Origin: Litorilinea aerophila
Lineage (GTDB): Bacteria > Chloroflexota > Anaerolineae > Caldilineales > Caldilineaceae
Reading direction: 5' to 3'
NCBI RefSeq assembly: GCF_006569185.2
Contig: NZ_VIGC02000030.1
Coordinates: 1-64,000, forward strand
Length of the DNA stretch: 64,000 nucleotides
Positions within the stretch are counted from its first letter, which is position 1. Every line of letters begins with the position of its first letter. The notes under the pieces were generated by a model that was not told the origin of the DNA, did not search any database, and saw only the letters and a list, made by a program, of their open reading frames with translations. The translations under genes were made by a program, and so were the position numbers. Positions 15,664 to 25,978 of this stretch are shown here, in pieces.

Positions 15664-16800
15664 TCACGATCTCCCTTCGGCGTGGGTGGCGGTTACCTGG
15701 ATCAGGGGCTCGTTGCCCGCCTCGCCGCCGGCCGGCGACGGGCGCCGGGAGAGGAGCCCCTTCACCCGCTGGGGCAAGGCCGCCAGGCTGCCCACAATCC
15801 CCTGGGGGAAGAGGAGGACGCTGCCGATGAAGAGCGCGCCCAGGAAGATCTGCCAGATGTCCGGGTAGGATTCGCTGAAGTAGCTGCGTCCATAGCTCAC
15901 CAGCAGCGCACCCACCACGGCCCCCAGCAGGGTTCCCCGGCCGCCCACCGCCACCCAGACCACCATCTCGATGGAAGGCACCACACCCATGCTGGAGGGC
16001 GAGATGATCCCCACCTGGGGCACGAAGAGGATGCCGGCCAGGGCCGCGATCATGGCCGAGAGGACGAAGACCACCACCTTCAGCCGCACCGGGTCGTAGC
16101 CCAGAAACCGGACCCGCTCCTCGTTGTCCCGCAGGGCCACCAGCAGCCGGCCAAAGCGGGCCCCCGTCAGCCAGCGGCAGAGGAGGTAGACGCCGGCCAG
16201 GGCCACCACGGTGGCCAGGTAGAAGCCCCGCTGTACCGGCGGGCTCTGCAGGGAGTGGCCGAAGATCTGGGCGCTGCCCAGGTTGGTGATGCCGTTGGTA
16301 CCGCCGGTGTAGGCCTGCTGGCCCACAAACCAGATGCTGGTCAACAGGGTAAGGGCCTGGGTGATGATGGAAAAATAGACGCCCTTCACCCGGCTGCGGA
16401 AGACAAAATAGCCCAGGATGCCGGCCAGGAGCCCGGGGACGAGCAGGGCCGCAGCCAGGGCGAAGACCGGCGACTGGAAGGGCACCCAGAACCAGGGCAG
16501 CTCCTTCAGGCCGCTCCAGAACATGAAGTCTGGCAGCTTCCCGCCCGAGGCCTGCAGCTTCAGGTACATGGCAAAGCCATAGGCCCCCAGCCCGAAGAAG
16601 AGGCCCTGCCCCAGGCTCAACATGCCGCCATAGCCCCAGATCAGGTCCAGGCCCAGGGCGATGATGGCGAAGGTCAGAAATTTGCCCAGCTGAATTAAGC
16701 GGAAGTCCGACAGGAACAGCGGGGCCGCCAACAGGACCAGCATCAGGACCGTGAAGCTACCCCACTGGCCGATCAACCGTGCCAGTTTCTTCTTGTCCAT
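15664..16800 (-). CDS. urtC: urea ABC transporter permease UrtC
   Basis: A LivM-type permease of 378 residues with about ten hydrophobic spans and the conserved [19 protein letters not shown] and [11 protein letters not shown] stretches. ATG 16800 ([11 protein letters not shown]) is chosen; a longer in-frame reading begins within the urtB end. It pairs with UrtB to form the urea channel. The C-terminal tail is proline- and glycine-rich and likely cytoplasmic. Confidence 0.92.
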   Translation of the reverse strand: MDKKKLARLIGQWGSFTVLMLVLLAAPLFLSDFRLIQLGKFLTFAIIALGLDLIWGYGGMLSLGQGLFFGLGAYGFAMYLKLQASGGKLPDFMFWSGLKELPWFWVPFQSPVFALAAALLVPGLLAGILGYFVFRSRVKGVYFSIITQALTLLTSIWFVGQQAYTGGTNGITNLGSAQIFGHSLQSPPVQRGFYLATVVALAGVYLLCRWLTGARFGRLLVALRDNEERVRFLGYDPVRLKVVVFVLSAMIAALAGILFVPQVGIISPSSMGVVPSIEMVVWVAVGGRGTLLGAVVGALLVSYGRSYFSESYPDIWQIFLGALFIGSVLLFPQGIVGSLAALPQRVKGLLSRRPSPAGGEAGNEPLIQVTATHAEGRS

Positions 16801-16823
16801 GTGCCAATGCTCCTTTGCATGTG

Positions 16824-17720
16824 TTAACGGGTCTGCAGCGCGGCCAGGCCCGAAGGCTTCCACTGTAAAAAGACGATGACGGCCAGCAGCACCAGCACCT
16901 TGCCCACTGTGGCCGTGGTGCCCAGCTCCAGCACCGTGTTAGTCACGCCGATGGCCGTGGCCGCCAGGATGGTGCCCGGCAGGCTGCCGACCCCACCCAG
17001 GACCACCACCATGAAGGCGTCCACAATGTAGAAGGTCCCCAGGGACGGGCCGATGGGGCCGATGAGGGTGAGCGCACAGCCGGCCACCCCGGCCAGCCCT
17101 GTGCCCAGGGCAAAGGTGGTGGCATCCACCCAGCGGGAGCGCACCCCCAGACAGGAGGCCATCTCCCGGTTCTGCATGACGGCCCGCAGTCGCCGGCCCT
17201 GGCTGGTGCGGTACAGATAGAGGTACATGGCAACCACGACCAGGAGGACCAGGCCGATGATGAAGATGCGCTTGTACGGGAGGAGGAAGCCGGCCCCGAT
17301 ATCGGCGCCGCCGTTCAGCCAGGCCGGACTGACCACGTTGACATTGGGCGCCCCAAAGATGGAGCGGGCCGCCTGCTGCAGGATCAGGCCGACACCCCAG
17401 GTGGCCAGCAAGGTGTCCAGCGGTCGGCCGTAGAGGTGGCGTACCAGGGTGGTTTCCATCAGCCCGCCCAACAGCGCGGCTACCAGGAAGGCCGCAGGAA
17501 TGGCGGCCAGGAACCAGAGACCCGCCTCCACGCCACCCATGGCCGGCGCCAGCAAAAGCTGAAAGACGTAGGCCACATAGGCGCCTACCATGATAAACTC
17601 CCCGTGGGCCATGTTGATGACGTTCATGAGGCCGAAGGCGAAGGCCAGCCCCAATGAAACCAACAACAAAATCGAGCCCAGGCTGATGCCGTTAAAAGCC
17701 TGGAGTATCAATGCGTCCAT
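16824..17720 (-). CDS. urtB: urea ABC transporter permease UrtB
   Basis: A LivH-type permease of 298 residues, with [19 protein letters not shown] near the N-terminus and [13 protein letters not shown] and [15 protein letters not shown] further on, as in UrtB. A 133-bp gap containing an inverted repeat separates it from urtA, whereas the rest of the urt genes are tightly packed. Together with UrtC it forms the membrane pore for high-affinity urea uptake. Confidence 0.92.
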   Translation of the reverse strand: MDALILQAFNGISLGSILLLVSLGLAFAFGLMNVINMAHGEFIMVGAYVAYVFQLLLAPAMGGVEAGLWFLAAIPAAFLVAALLGGLMETTLVRHLYGRPLDTLLATWGVGLILQQAARSIFGAPNVNVVSPAWLNGGADIGAGFLLPYKRIFIIGLVLLVVVAMYLYLYRTSQGRRLRAVMQNREMASCLGVRSRWVDATTFALGTGLAGVAGCALTLIGPIGPSLGTFYIVDAFMVVVLGGVGSLPGTILAATAIGVTNTVLELGTTATVGKVLVLLAVIVFLQWKPSGLAALQTR

Positions 17721-17756
17721 GAATCCATTTCCCCCTTCTTCCTCTGTGGTGCGGCA

Positions 17757-17835
17757 GAAGTCCGGAGTCTACAGTCCAAAGTCCGGAGTCCGAAGTCAAT
17801 CTAGACTCCGGACTCTGGACTTCGGACTCCAGACT
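17757..17835. repeat. AGTCCGGAG/AGTCCGAAG inverted dispersed repeat between urtA and urtB
   Basis: The left arm (17759-17796) is built from AGTCCGGAG, AGTCCAAAG and AGTCCGAAG nonamers. The right arm (17804-17835) is largely their inverse complement, around an AATCTAGA-like centre. The same nonamers appear at 21648-21706. In the mRNA this forms a strong hairpin exactly between the binding-protein and permease genes. Confidence 0.75.
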
Positions 17836-17853
17836 AGGAACTTCTGGGGCGGA

Positions 17854-19206
<1,353 letters not shown>

Positions 19207-19537
19207 GTCTTCCTCCTTCTTTTTTGATGGTGATTTCTGAGCTGAATCCTGATGGTGCCTTCTGTCGATGAAATCAGGATCGATGGGAATGCTTTGAGCA
19301 GGTATGGTGGAAAGCCGTCCAGCGCTGGCCAGCCAACCGGACGCCCCTCAGCATAGCCGATCCAGGGCCGGGGCACACTGGTCAAGGCCTACAGAAAGGA
19401 TCTGGCAGCTTGTGTGCAAAATGCACAAATTAAGCGAGGGGGTCGATGGGTATGGCGGTTGGAGTGGTGGGGTGATGCTCGGTGGTGTGGGCGGTCTGCA
19501 CGAAAAAAAGGCCGCGGTGCCGACGCCGCGTCATGAT

Positions 19538-19838
19538 GGTGGCTCCAGTGCCGTAGGTCACGCATCCCTGCGTGACATGGGTTCCGGTTCCGCTGGGTGC
19601 GGATGTCCGGCCAGGAGCCCGGACCTACCCATCCGGGGTCCATTTTTTCAGGGCAGGACGCCGATCCCGCGTCGCGAAGGTGGCTCCGGTGCCGTAGGTC
19701 ACGCATCCCTGCGTGACATGGGTTCCGGTTCCGCTGGGTGCGGATGTCCGGCCCGGAGACCGGACCTGCCCATCCGGGGTCCATTTTTTCAGGGCAGGAC
19801 GCCGATCCCGCGTCGCGAAGGTGGCTCCGGTGCGGAGG
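19538..19838. repeat. 141-bp tandem repeat with palindromic core, between urtA and ureC
   Basis: Two full units begin at 19538 and 19679, with a third partial unit at 19820. Each contains GTCACGCA-TCCC-TGCGTGAC and a TCCGG...CCGGACCT hairpin, the same core as the elements at 42079, 48221 and 56108. The spacer carries CATTTTTTCAGGGC. The 703-bp space 19207-19909 holds this array, the hairpin at 19852 and no convincing gene. Confidence 0.8.
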
Positions 19839-19851
19839 GAGCATCCTCAGG

Positions 19852-19887
19852 CACCGTAGGTCCGGTTTCCATACCGGACCTACGGTG
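19852..19887. repeat. perfect 15-bp-stem hairpin 22 bp downstream of ureC
   Basis: CACCGTAGGTCCGGT (19852-19866) and its exact reverse complement (19873-19887) flank a TTCCAT loop. In the ureC transcript it is followed by GCCTGAGG, not U, so it is not a standard terminator. The core GGTTTCCATACC recurs in the hairpin at 44491-44510. Confidence 0.75.
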
Positions 19888-19909
19888 GTTGAAAAAATCT
19901 CTGTGGGCC

Positions 19910-21625
19910 TCAAAAGAGGAAATAGCGCTGGGCCAGGGGCAGGGAGGCCGCCGGCTCGCAGGCCAGCAGTTCGCCGTCTACCCGCACTTCGTAGGTCTCT
20001 GGATCCACTTGAATGTCGGGCATGGCGTCGTTGTGCACCATGTCGGCTTTGCCAATGCCCCGACAGCGAGCCACCGCCACCACCGGCTTGCGGAGGCCCA
20101 GGGCCTGGGGCACGCCAGCCGCGACCGCAGCCTGGGACATGAAGGTCAGACTCAGGGGGGCAATGGCCTGGCCGAAGCTGCCGAACATGGGCCGGTAGAG
20201 GACCGGCTGGGGCGTGGGGATGGAGGCGTTGGCGTCCCCCATGACGCTCCAGGCGATGAGGCCGCCCTTGATGACCATCTCCGGCTTGGCGCCGAAGAAG
20301 GCCGGCTTCCACAGCACCAGGTCGGCCAGCTTGCCCGGCTCGATGGAGCCCACCTCGTGGGCGATGCCGTGGGCAATGGCCGGGTTGATGGTGTACTTGG
20401 CCACGTAGCGCTTGGCCCGGAAGTTGTCGTGGCGGTCCGTGTCCGGTGCCAGAGGCCCCCGCTGGACCTTCATCTTGTGGGCCGTCTGCCAGGTGCGGGT
20501 GACCACCTCGCCTACCCGGCCCATGGCCTGGGAGTCGCTGGCGATGATGCTGATCACCCCCAGGTCGTGGAGGATGTCCTCGGCGGCGATGGTCTCGGCC
20601 CGGATGCGGCTCTCCGCGAAGGCCACGTCCTCCGGCACCTGGGGGTTGAGGTGGTGGCAGACCATGAGCATGTCCAGGTGCTCGGCCACGGTGTTGACTG
20701 TGTAGGGGCGGGTGGGGTTGGTGGATGAAGGCAGGACGAAGGGGTAGCCGGCGATGCGGATGATGTCGGGCGCGTGGCCGCCGCCCGCGCCTTCGGTGTG
20801 GTAGGTGTGGATGGTGCGGCCGGCGATGGCCGCGATGGTGTCCTCCACAAAGCCGGCCTCGTTCAGGGTATCGGTGTGGATGGCCACCTGGACGTCGTAC
20901 TCCTCCGCCACCCGCAGGCAGGTGTCGATGGCCGCGGGCGTGGTGCCCCAATCCTCGTGGAGCTTGAGGCCGCAGGCGCCGGCCTCCAGCTGTTCGGCCA
21001 GGGGCGCCGGATCCGCGGCGTTGCCCTTGCCCAGGAAGCCGAAGTTGACCGGCCAGGCCTCGGCGGCCTGGAGCATGCGGGCCAGGTTCCAGGCGCCGGG
21101 GGTGCAGGTGGTGGCGTTGGTCCCCGTGGCGGGGCCGGTGCCGCCGCCCAACATGGTAGTGATGCCATTGGAAAGAGCCTCGTAGACCTGCTGGGGGGAG
21201 ATGAAATGGATGTGGCTGTCGATGGCCCCCGGGGTGACGATCAGGTGTTCCCCCGCGATGACCTCGGTGGATGGCCCGATGACCAGCTCGGGATCCACGC
21301 CCGCCATGGTATCGGGGTTCCCCGCCTTGCCCACCTTGACGATACGGCCGTCCTTGATGCCGATGTCGCCTTTGACGATGCCCCAGTGGTCCAGGATCAG
21401 GGCGTTGGTGATGACTAGATCCAGGGCCTGCGCGCGCGTGGCGGCGCTGCGTTGCCCCATCCCATCCCGGATAACCTTGCCGCCGCCGAAGGTGACTTCA
21501 TCGCCGTAGACGGTGTAGTCGTGCTCCACCTGGATGATCAGCGCTGAATCGGCCAGGCGCACCCGGTCGCCGGTGGTGGGGCCGTAGAGGTCCGCGTAGG
21601 TTTGCCGTGGAATCTGCAGGGTCAT
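19910..21625 (-). CDS. ureC: urease alpha subunit (catalytic)
   Basis: UreC, 571 residues, hydrolyses urea at a two-nickel centre. Visible ligands are His138 and His140 (DSHIHF), the carbamylated Lys221 (GLKLHEDWG), His250 (IHTDTLNE), His276 (TYHTEGAGG) and Asp364 (SDSQAMGR). The flap cysteine is Cys323 (MVCHHL). Length and motif order match bacterial UreC. A GAGGAG ribosome site precedes ATG 21625. It follows ureA and ureB and precedes the urea transporter genes on the same strand. Confidence 0.97.
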   Translation of the reverse strand: MTLQIPRQTYADLYGPTTGDRVRLADSALIIQVEHDYTVYGDEVTFGGGKVIRDGMGQRSAATRAQALDLVITNALILDHWGIVKGDIGIKDGRIVKVGKAGNPDTMAGVDPELVIGPSTEVIAGEHLIVTPGAIDSHIHFISPQQVYEALSNGITTMLGGGTGPATGTNATTCTPGAWNLARMLQAAEAWPVNFGFLGKGNAADPAPLAEQLEAGACGLKLHEDWGTTPAAIDTCLRVAEEYDVQVAIHTDTLNEAGFVEDTIAAIAGRTIHTYHTEGAGGGHAPDIIRIAGYPFVLPSSTNPTRPYTVNTVAEHLDMLMVCHHLNPQVPEDVAFAESRIRAETIAAEDILHDLGVISIIASDSQAMGRVGEVVTRTWQTAHKMKVQRGPLAPDTDRHDNFRAKRYVAKYTINPAIAHGIAHEVGSIEPGKLADLVLWKPAFFGAKPEMVIKGGLIAWSVMGDANASIPTPQPVLYRPMFGSFGQAIAPLSLTFMSQAAVAAGVPQALGLRKPVVAVARCRGIGKADMVHNDAMPDIQVDPETYEVRVDGELLACEPAASLPLAQRYFLF

Positions 21626-21647
21626 GGTGTTTTACTCCTCATGAATG

Positions 21648-21706
21648 AGTCCGAAGTCCGGAGTCCAAAGTCTGGGGTCTAGCCTGTGGACTCAGGACTC
21701 AGGACT
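21648..21706. repeat. AGTCCGAAG-type inverted repeat overlapping the end of ureB
   Basis: AGTCCGAAGTCCGGAGTCC (from 21648) and GGACTCAGGACTCAGGACT (to 21706) are imperfect inverse copies. They belong to the same nonamer family as 17757-17835. The right arm encodes the last codons and stop of ureB. Confidence 0.7.
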
Positions 21707-22078
21707 ATCATTGAGAAAACCCCGTTGGGCGGCCTTGGCCAGCGCGGCGGCCCGGACGGCGGGGTCGTCCAGTGGGCCCTGGACCAGGCCGTTGAAGCCG
21801 GTCACGACCCGGTCCCCGGCCAGGGAGGTCAGGGTGACCTCCTTCACGTCGCCCGGTTCGAAGCGGACGGCGGTGCCGGCCGGGATGTTCAGGCGCATGC
21901 CGTAGGCGGCCCGGCGGTCGAAGCGCAGGGCCCGGTTGACCTCGAAGAAGTGGAAGTGGCTGCCCACCTGGATGGGGCGGTCGCCGGTGTGGGCCACCAG
22001 CACGGTGACGGTGTCCCGGCCGGCGTTGGCCCGGATGGGGCCCGCCTGCTCGTCCACAAGGATTTCGCCTGGGATCAT
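21692..22078 (-). CDS. ureB: urease beta subunit
   Basis: UreB, 128 residues, is a structural subunit of the UreABC trimer. It starts [10 protein letters not shown], and [41 protein letters not shown] and GFNGLVQG are canonical. ATG 22078 is chosen; the longer reading frame would run back into ureA. The C-terminal residues after AAQRGFLN (DSPES and the stop) are encoded by the dispersed repeat at 21648-21706, so the natural end appears to have been replaced. Confidence 0.95.
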   Translation of the reverse strand: MIPGEILVDEQAGPIRANAGRDTVTVLVAHTGDRPIQVGSHFHFFEVNRALRFDRRAAYGMRLNIPAGTAVRFEPGDVKEVTLTSLAGDRVVTGFNGLVQGPLDDPAVRAAALAKAAQRGFLNDSPES

Positions 22079-22103
22079 GGTTTGCCCTCTCCTTTGGGTG
22101 ACA

Positions 22104-22406
22104 TCAGCGGATGGGATCGTGGACGGTGACCAGCTTGGTGCCATCTGGGAAGGTGGCCTCCACCTGTACCTCGTGGATCATCTCGGCCACGCCGTCCATC
22201 ACATCTTCCCGGCGCAGGATGGTGGCGCCGTAGCTCATGATTTCGGCCACGGTGCGGCCATCCCGGGCCGCTTCCAGAATTTCTGCCGTGAGGATGGCCA
22301 CGGCCTCGGGGTAGTTGAGTTTCAGGCCTCGGGCCTGGCGTTTGCGGGCCAGTTCGGCCGCCACGAAGATGAGCAGTTTTTCCTGTTCACGCGGCGTCAG
22401 ATGCAT
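22104..22406 (-). CDS. ureA: urease gamma subunit
   Basis: UreA, 100 residues, the usual length when started at ATG 22406 ([12 protein letters not shown]), with GGAG 8 nt upstream. A second in-frame ATG 7 codons upstream (22427) is less likely. [21 protein letters not shown] and VTVHDPIR are the family landmarks. The separate ureA and ureB genes show the three-subunit bacterial type of urease. Confidence 0.95.
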   Translation of the reverse strand: MHLTPREQEKLLIFVAAELARKRQARGLKLNYPEAVAILTAEILEAARDGRTVAEIMSYGATILRREDVMDGVAEMIHEVQVEATFPDGTKLVTVHDPIR

Positions 22407-22442
22407 GGTGATGCTCCTGTCGGACATTCAAGACGTGGAAGT

Positions 22443-23351
22443 TCAGTACAGCTTGCGGGGCATCTCCCCGGTCGAGCCGTAGAGGAAGCGGCGGGCCTCC
22501 TGCCAGAAGCGGGGGAGGCCCTGGAGCAGATCGCGGCCCTGGCTGGCCACGCCCCGAACGGCCACGCCGTGGGCGGCCAGGGTGCTGGCTCCCCAGAGGC
22601 AGCGCCCCTCCTGGCTCAAGGAATCGGCCAGATCGGCCAGGGTTTCCTCCAGGGCCAGCCAACGCTCGTGGGGCACACCTACCCGGCAGGCGTAAAAATT
22701 CGCATAGTGAAGATAGGGTCCCAGCCGGATGGGAGAAGCGGGTGGCCGTGGGGCCGGTTCCAGGCGTGCCCGTTCCAGCGCGATGGGACGGCGGCCTTCC
22801 ACGCTGGACGCCTCCGTCTGTTCGTCCGCCGGTTCGACCGCTTCGATGGTCAGGGCCAGTTCCAGCCAGGTGTAGGCGAAACGCTCGCCGCTGGCCTCTC
22901 GCCCCGGGGCCACCACCTCCCACCCGAAGAAGCCGGCGTCCGCCTCCAGGAGCACGTGGGTCTGCTGGCGGTAGCGGGCGGCGGTGAAAGGGATGATGGG
23001 ATCCGGCAGGTACTCCAGGATGCCCCCCGCGCCCACCCGCAGGTCGGTGTGCTGACAGGCCGGCGGGCTGTGGGGCCGGGGGCGATAGAGTCGGGTGGCA
23101 CCGGTGGTGGTCAGCTGGGCGTAGGCGCCCGGCTCCACCGTCACCTCCACGGTCAATTGGTCGCCGCCCAGCACCCCGCCCGAGACGTTGTGGAGATGCA
23201 CCAGGGCGCCCTGCTCGCCAATGGGAAAGGCACGTATCACCCGCAGGGGGGGCTCCTGGCGTTGGACATGGAGGCGAGTTGGACTCTGGGGCTCTGGCCG
23301 GGAGAACCGCAGCGCCAGGGCGCCGCAGGTTCGGGGTGTGGTGGATGCCAT
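22443..23351 (-). CDS. ureD: urease accessory protein UreD
   Basis: UreD/UreH, 302 residues, forms the UreDFG complex that positions nickel delivery on apo-urease. Visible landmarks are HLHNVSGGVLGGDQL, TTGATRLYRPRPHSP, ILEYLPDPIIPF and the C-terminal FWQEARRFLYG. It lies 8 nt from ureF and 36 nt before ureA. A Glu/Ala-rich insertion near residues 170-185 is extra compared with short UreD proteins. Confidence 0.93.
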   Translation of the reverse strand: MASTTPRTCGALALRFSRPEPQSPTRLHVQRQEPPLRVIRAFPIGEQGALVHLHNVSGGVLGGDQLTVEVTVEPGAYAQLTTTGATRLYRPRPHSPPACQHTDLRVGAGGILEYLPDPIIPFTAARYRQQTHVLLEADAGFFGWEVVAPGREASGERFAYTWLELALTIEAVEPADEQTEASSVEGRRPIALERARLEPAPRPPASPIRLGPYLHYANFYACRVGVPHERWLALEETLADLADSLSQEGRCLWGASTLAAHGVAVRGVASQGRDLLQGLPRFWQEARRFLYGSTGEMPRKLY

Positions 23352-23359
23352 GGTTGCAA

Positions 23360-24088
23360 TCAGCTGATGAACAGGCGCACGGGCAGACGGGGGTGGCGCA
23401 TGCCGGCCACCTCCAGCAGGGGGGCGAAACTGGTGAATCCGCCCTGCTGCCAGTGGGCCGTGCGGCTGGCCTGGGCCAGTGCGGCCATGCGCGGCTTGAG
23501 CCGCCAGAGGATGGCGGCCATCTGGTGTTGGCCCACAGGCAGCAGTCGCTGGGCTGCCGAGGCCAGGGCGGCCATGCTCTGCTGCAGGTAGGCCAGGACA
23601 GTGGCATCCTCACCCAGGGACAACGCCCCACCCACCAGGCCCACCGTGGCCGCATGTTGCAGGGGGATCGCCTGCTGTCGGGCCACGTCCAGGGCCTGGG
23701 CCAGGAGGGGGTGTCCGGTGAGTTCCTGGGCCAGGGAGAGGAAGCGCCTGGCCAGGGCTGTGCTGGCCTCCCGGCTTTCCCGAGCGGGCTGCAACGCGGC
23801 CCGGGTGGCGTTCAGCCGATACCAGCCATCTGCGAAAGTGGCCCCTGGCGGCCCTTCGGCCAGGCGGTAGCCACCCCGGCAGAAGACGGCGTCCACGGTG
23901 CCGGCCTCTTCCAGGTAGTCGCCCAGGGCCGTCTCCAGGTTCAGGGGTGTCACCAGGGTTGTGGCGGTGAGGGTCTCCAGGCCGAAGGAGTGGGCCTGCC
24001 CGCCGATGGGCAAGGCGCTGTCGGCCAGGTGCAGCAGTTGCAGCAGCCGGATGGCTCCGTCGGCGGCGTTCAGGGCGTCGTGCAGCAT
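23360..24088 (-). CDS. ureF: urease accessory protein UreF
   Basis: UreF, 242 residues, an all-helical accessory protein that links UreG to UreD and gates GTP hydrolysis. LLQLLHLADSALPIGGQAHSFGLE is the typical N-terminus, and FTSFAPLLEVAGMRH.RLPVRLFIS the typical end. It is the first gene of the urease operon, so the promoter should lie in 24089-24190, where I see only a weak TATACT-like box. The accessory-first order (F-D-A-B-C-urt-G) is unusual. Confidence 0.93.
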   Translation of the reverse strand: MLHDALNAADGAIRLLQLLHLADSALPIGGQAHSFGLETLTATTLVTPLNLETALGDYLEEAGTVDAVFCRGGYRLAEGPPGATFADGWYRLNATRAALQPARESREASTALARRFLSLAQELTGHPLLAQALDVARQQAIPLQHAATVGLVGGALSLGEDATVLAYLQQSMAALASAAQRLLPVGQHQMAAILWRLKPRMAALAQASRTAHWQQGGFTSFAPLLEVAGMRHPRLPVRLFIS

Positions 24089-24191
24089 GGGCTCGGGTGG
24101 ATCCTTGCTCGTGCTCTGCTCGAATGGAAGAATGGATAGAATCTGTACATCCCGCCAGTATAGAGCAATCAGCGAGGGGCTGCATCCGAGA

Positions 24192-24312
24192 AAATGGACA
24201 AGATTCGGGCCCGGTTATTGGGCACGTTGCACAAGGGGGGGAGGTCAGATACAAGAGGCTGTCCATTGAGAGGGGGAGTATGGAGGGAAGCCTGTGGCCG
24301 GTGGCAGGCCAC
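24192..24312. repeat. 120-bp repeated module, copy A
   Basis: The first ~57 bp (ATGGACAAGATTCGGGCC...) and the last ~28 bp (GGGAAGCCTGTGGCCGGTGG...) match copy B at 25524-25643 almost exactly, with a more variable centre. The right end folds as GTGGCC-GGTGGCA-GGCCAC. The two copies bracket the first attC-like site and the DUF2442/DUF4160 genes. The rest of 24089-24513 shows no gene that I can support. Confidence 0.75.
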
Positions 24313-24513
24313 TGTGCGAATCATCCGATTGTCGCAAGGGGCAGAATGGGTGAAGCGGTACCACCATCCCTGATGGGGCGACAGAAGCGTCGATGGTCTG
24401 ACTACCCCTCCGGCACGACCCTGGGGCGCTGAGTGCGTTTCAACGTACTTGTGGTGTGTCAGCCGATGATTTCAATCATCGGTCCAAGGTTTCTCTTCGG
24501 TAAAAAAATCGTG

Positions 24514-24726
24514 CTAACCACGCCAATCAGCCGACCCGGCACAAATAAAGCACAACGGCGAGGTATTGCTAATTGCGATGTCCACGCGATATCCACGGGC
24601 TGCTTCCAGCTCCTCTAACTCGGCCGCAAGGGAAAACACCCGATAGCGATGCAAGTTTAAGAGAAACTCTACCCGTGGCACGCCCGCCAGTTCAGCCGCG
24701 CAGCCTGAGGAGAGGCGTCCCAGCAC
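24514..24726 (-). pseudogene. broken antitoxin (UPF0175) and DUF3368 PIN-toxin start
   Basis: The frame from 24726 reads LGRLSSGCAAELAGVPRVEF then LLNLHRYRVF, the C-terminal half of UPF0175 antitoxins. It then runs into DIAISNTSPLCFI, the first residues of a DUF3368 PIN-type toxin, and stops. The antitoxin's N-terminal half is missing exactly where the attC-like site at 24732 begins. Both partners are thus truncated remnants of a VapBC-like pair. Gene order and reading direction are as in intact pairs of this type. Confidence 0.65.
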
Positions 24727-24731
24727 ATGCC

Positions 24732-24857
24732 GCCCAACGTGAGCATGCAGCGGACGGGGCTTCGCCCCGCGCGGTCACGGGCGGCTTTGCTTGCCACGGC
24801 TTTGGTGAGCGACCGTATCGCGCCAGCGCCGCCCCGCCGCTGCATGCCGTGTTAGGC
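24732..24857. mobile_element. attC-like integron recombination site 1
   Basis: The site starts GCCCAAC (24732-24738) and ends GTTAGGC (24851-24857), the R'' and R' cores of attC sites. Inside, GCATGCAGCGG (24743-24753) pairs with CCGCTGCATGC (24837-24847), with a single extra base (A) on one arm, like the extrahelical bases that integrases read. The 126-bp length is within the known range, and the centre folds into further hairpins. No integrase gene is in the window. Confidence 0.65.
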
Positions 24858-24903
24858 AGGTCTTTGGACCATCACCGGAAAGCGCCAAGTCCAGTCTCTT
24901 ACG

Positions 24904-25242
24904 CTACTCGCTTGTGCTCCTCTGCTTGCCGCGAGCCTCTAGCCACTTCTTCAGAGACTCAGGCGTTTCCCCAGACCGCCTGCCGGCCAGAATGCCGCTC
25001 ACGCTCAAATCTTCATCCAGGTCCGGCCAATGGATGATCGCCCCATCCCCAATGATCTCAAAATGTGCTCGCTCCTCCGGTGTGCCGTACCACAGACGGG
25101 GATACCAGGCCAGCGGCACACTGATCACTCGCCCATCCACCAATTCAACGGTGAGCATCTCCTCATCGATCTCAACATGCCGCGCTCGGGCTTCCTGGAT
25201 TTCAACGACCGAAGAATTCATACCATCGCTCCAAGAACTCAT
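24904..25242 (-). CDS. DUF2442 protein
   Basis: About 112 residues; EELTVELVDGR-like and SVPLAWYPRL followed by IHWPDLDEDLSVSGILAGR are the DUF2442 landmarks. Two starts have a good GGAG site: 25242 (MSSWSDGMNSS) and 25221 (MNSSVVEIQ). Both overlap the end of the DUF4160 gene, so the two are translationally coupled. DUF2442-DUF4160 pairs are common, toxin-antitoxin-like cassettes; no biochemical role is established as far as I know. Its 3' side faces the attC-like site at 24732-24857, as expected for an integron cassette on the minus strand. Confidence 0.82.
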   Translation of the reverse strand: MSSWSDGMNSSVVEIQEARARHVEIDEEMLTVELVDGRVISVPLAWYPRLWYGTPEERAHFEIIGDGAIIHWPDLDEDLSVSGILAGRRSGETPESLKKWLEARGKQRSTSE

Positions 25243-25438
25243 CTTGATGCTCCTGCACCAGTTTGGCAATCTGGTTCAACTCCTTTGCCTTGAACCCACC
25301 GGCTTTCTGCAGAGCAACCGGATCCAACCAGAATTTCGCCACCATTTTCTCACGTTGAACATGGATATGTGGCGGCTCACCATAGTCTAGAGATACGAAG
25401 AAGAACCGGTACGGCCCTATATGTTTGATGGTGGGCAT
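25202..25438 (-). CDS. DUF4160 protein
   Basis: A 78-residue protein, MPTIKHIGPYRFFFVSLDYGEPPHIHVQRE, with the strongly conserved EPPHIHV and AKFWL motifs of DUF4160. It ends in a helical segment (ELNQIAKLVQEHQDEFLERW). It is the first gene of a coupled pair with DUF2442. The family is usually treated as a putative toxin-antitoxin component, but activity is unproven. Confidence 0.85.
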   Translation of the reverse strand: MPTIKHIGPYRFFFVSLDYGEPPHIHVQREKMVAKFWLDPVALQKAGGFKAKELNQIAKLVQEHQDEFLERWYEFFGR

Positions 25439-25523
25439 TGTGCAAACACCGACGGCATGAGATAAAGACTGCCTTGTCCCATTCTAACATAACACAGGGT
25501 GAAAGCGTCTACCTGCCTAAACG

Positions 25524-25643
25524 AAATGGACAAGATCCGGGCCCGGTTATTGGGCACGTTGCACAAGGGGGGAGGGCCTGGCATAAGTGGCGGTCAATTG
25601 AGACGGGAGCAGAGAGGGAAGCCTGTGGCCGGTGGCAGGCCAC
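25524..25643. repeat. 120-bp repeated module, copy B
   Basis: The counterpart of 24192-24312; the outer parts are near identical and the centre (GGCCTGGCATAAGTGG...) diverges. It is followed at 25649-25671 by CCTGGGAGAGGCGTCCCAGC, a 20-bp piece also found beside attC-like site 1 (24705-24729), where it belongs to the broken UPF0175 gene. This shared scrap argues that site 2 arose by recombination with site 1 or a relative. Confidence 0.75.
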
Positions 25644-25674
25644 GCGGCCTGGGAGAGGCGTCCCAGCCCATGTG

Positions 25675-25738
25675 GCTCAATGGCGCGCGCTTCAGCGGCG
25701 CGAGTGGAGCGCGCGTCCGCTGCAAGCGCTTGTCAGGC
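25675..25738. mobile_element. attC-like recombination site 2 (degenerate)
   Basis: A 64-bp imperfect palindrome from GCTCAATG to TGTCAGGC. The left arm GCGCTTCAGCGGCGCG pairs with the right arm CGCGCGTCCGCTGCAAGCGC, leaving one G and one A unpaired on a single arm, the extrahelical-base pattern of attC. The R' core differs from GTTAGGC by one base, and the R'' core is weak. The DUF4926 stop codon falls inside the right core. Confidence 0.5.
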
Positions 25739-25978
25739 AGGCAAATCTGCTGTAGGCATAAGCGTCCGAACGTGCAGAATCTCTTCGTCCCCTATGGGGC
25801 GTATATCCGTTGCACTCAAAGTGACAACAGCAACGGTTTTCCCTTCACCCGTAACAAACTCTACTTCAAAAGCCTCTCCTTCAGCATAGCTATATACTAT
25901 CGTTCCCACATCGCCTTTGCGAAGTGAATATTTTTCTAAATCCCGAGCCAACACGACCGTATCTAGTTCTCGAAACAT
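25733..25978 (-). CDS. DUF4926 protein
   Basis: An 81-residue protein starting MFRELDTVVLARDLEKYSLRKGD, with GTIVYSYAEGEAFEVEFVTGEG and TLSATDIRP, the DUF4926 pattern (a small KOW/SH3-like barrel). AAGGAG lies 9 nt before ATG 25978. The same frame is open upstream to 26089, where it encodes a DUF6883 remnant, so a 118-residue fusion is possible. The family occurs in small accessory cassettes, often with DUF6883; its function is unknown. Confidence 0.72.
   Translation of the reverse strand: MFRELDTVVLARDLEKYSLRKGDVGTIVYSYAEGEAFEVEFVTGEGKTVAVVTLSATDIRPIGDEEILHVRTLMPTADLPA

Noticed and set aside
19852-19887. Intrinsic terminator of ureC
   Set aside because: The stem is strong, but in the ureC transcript it is followed by GCCUGAGG and not by U residues.
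25499-25927. 142-residue plus-strand protein
   Set aside because: It runs through repeat copy B and the attC-like site and lies opposite the DUF4926 gene; no domain is visible.
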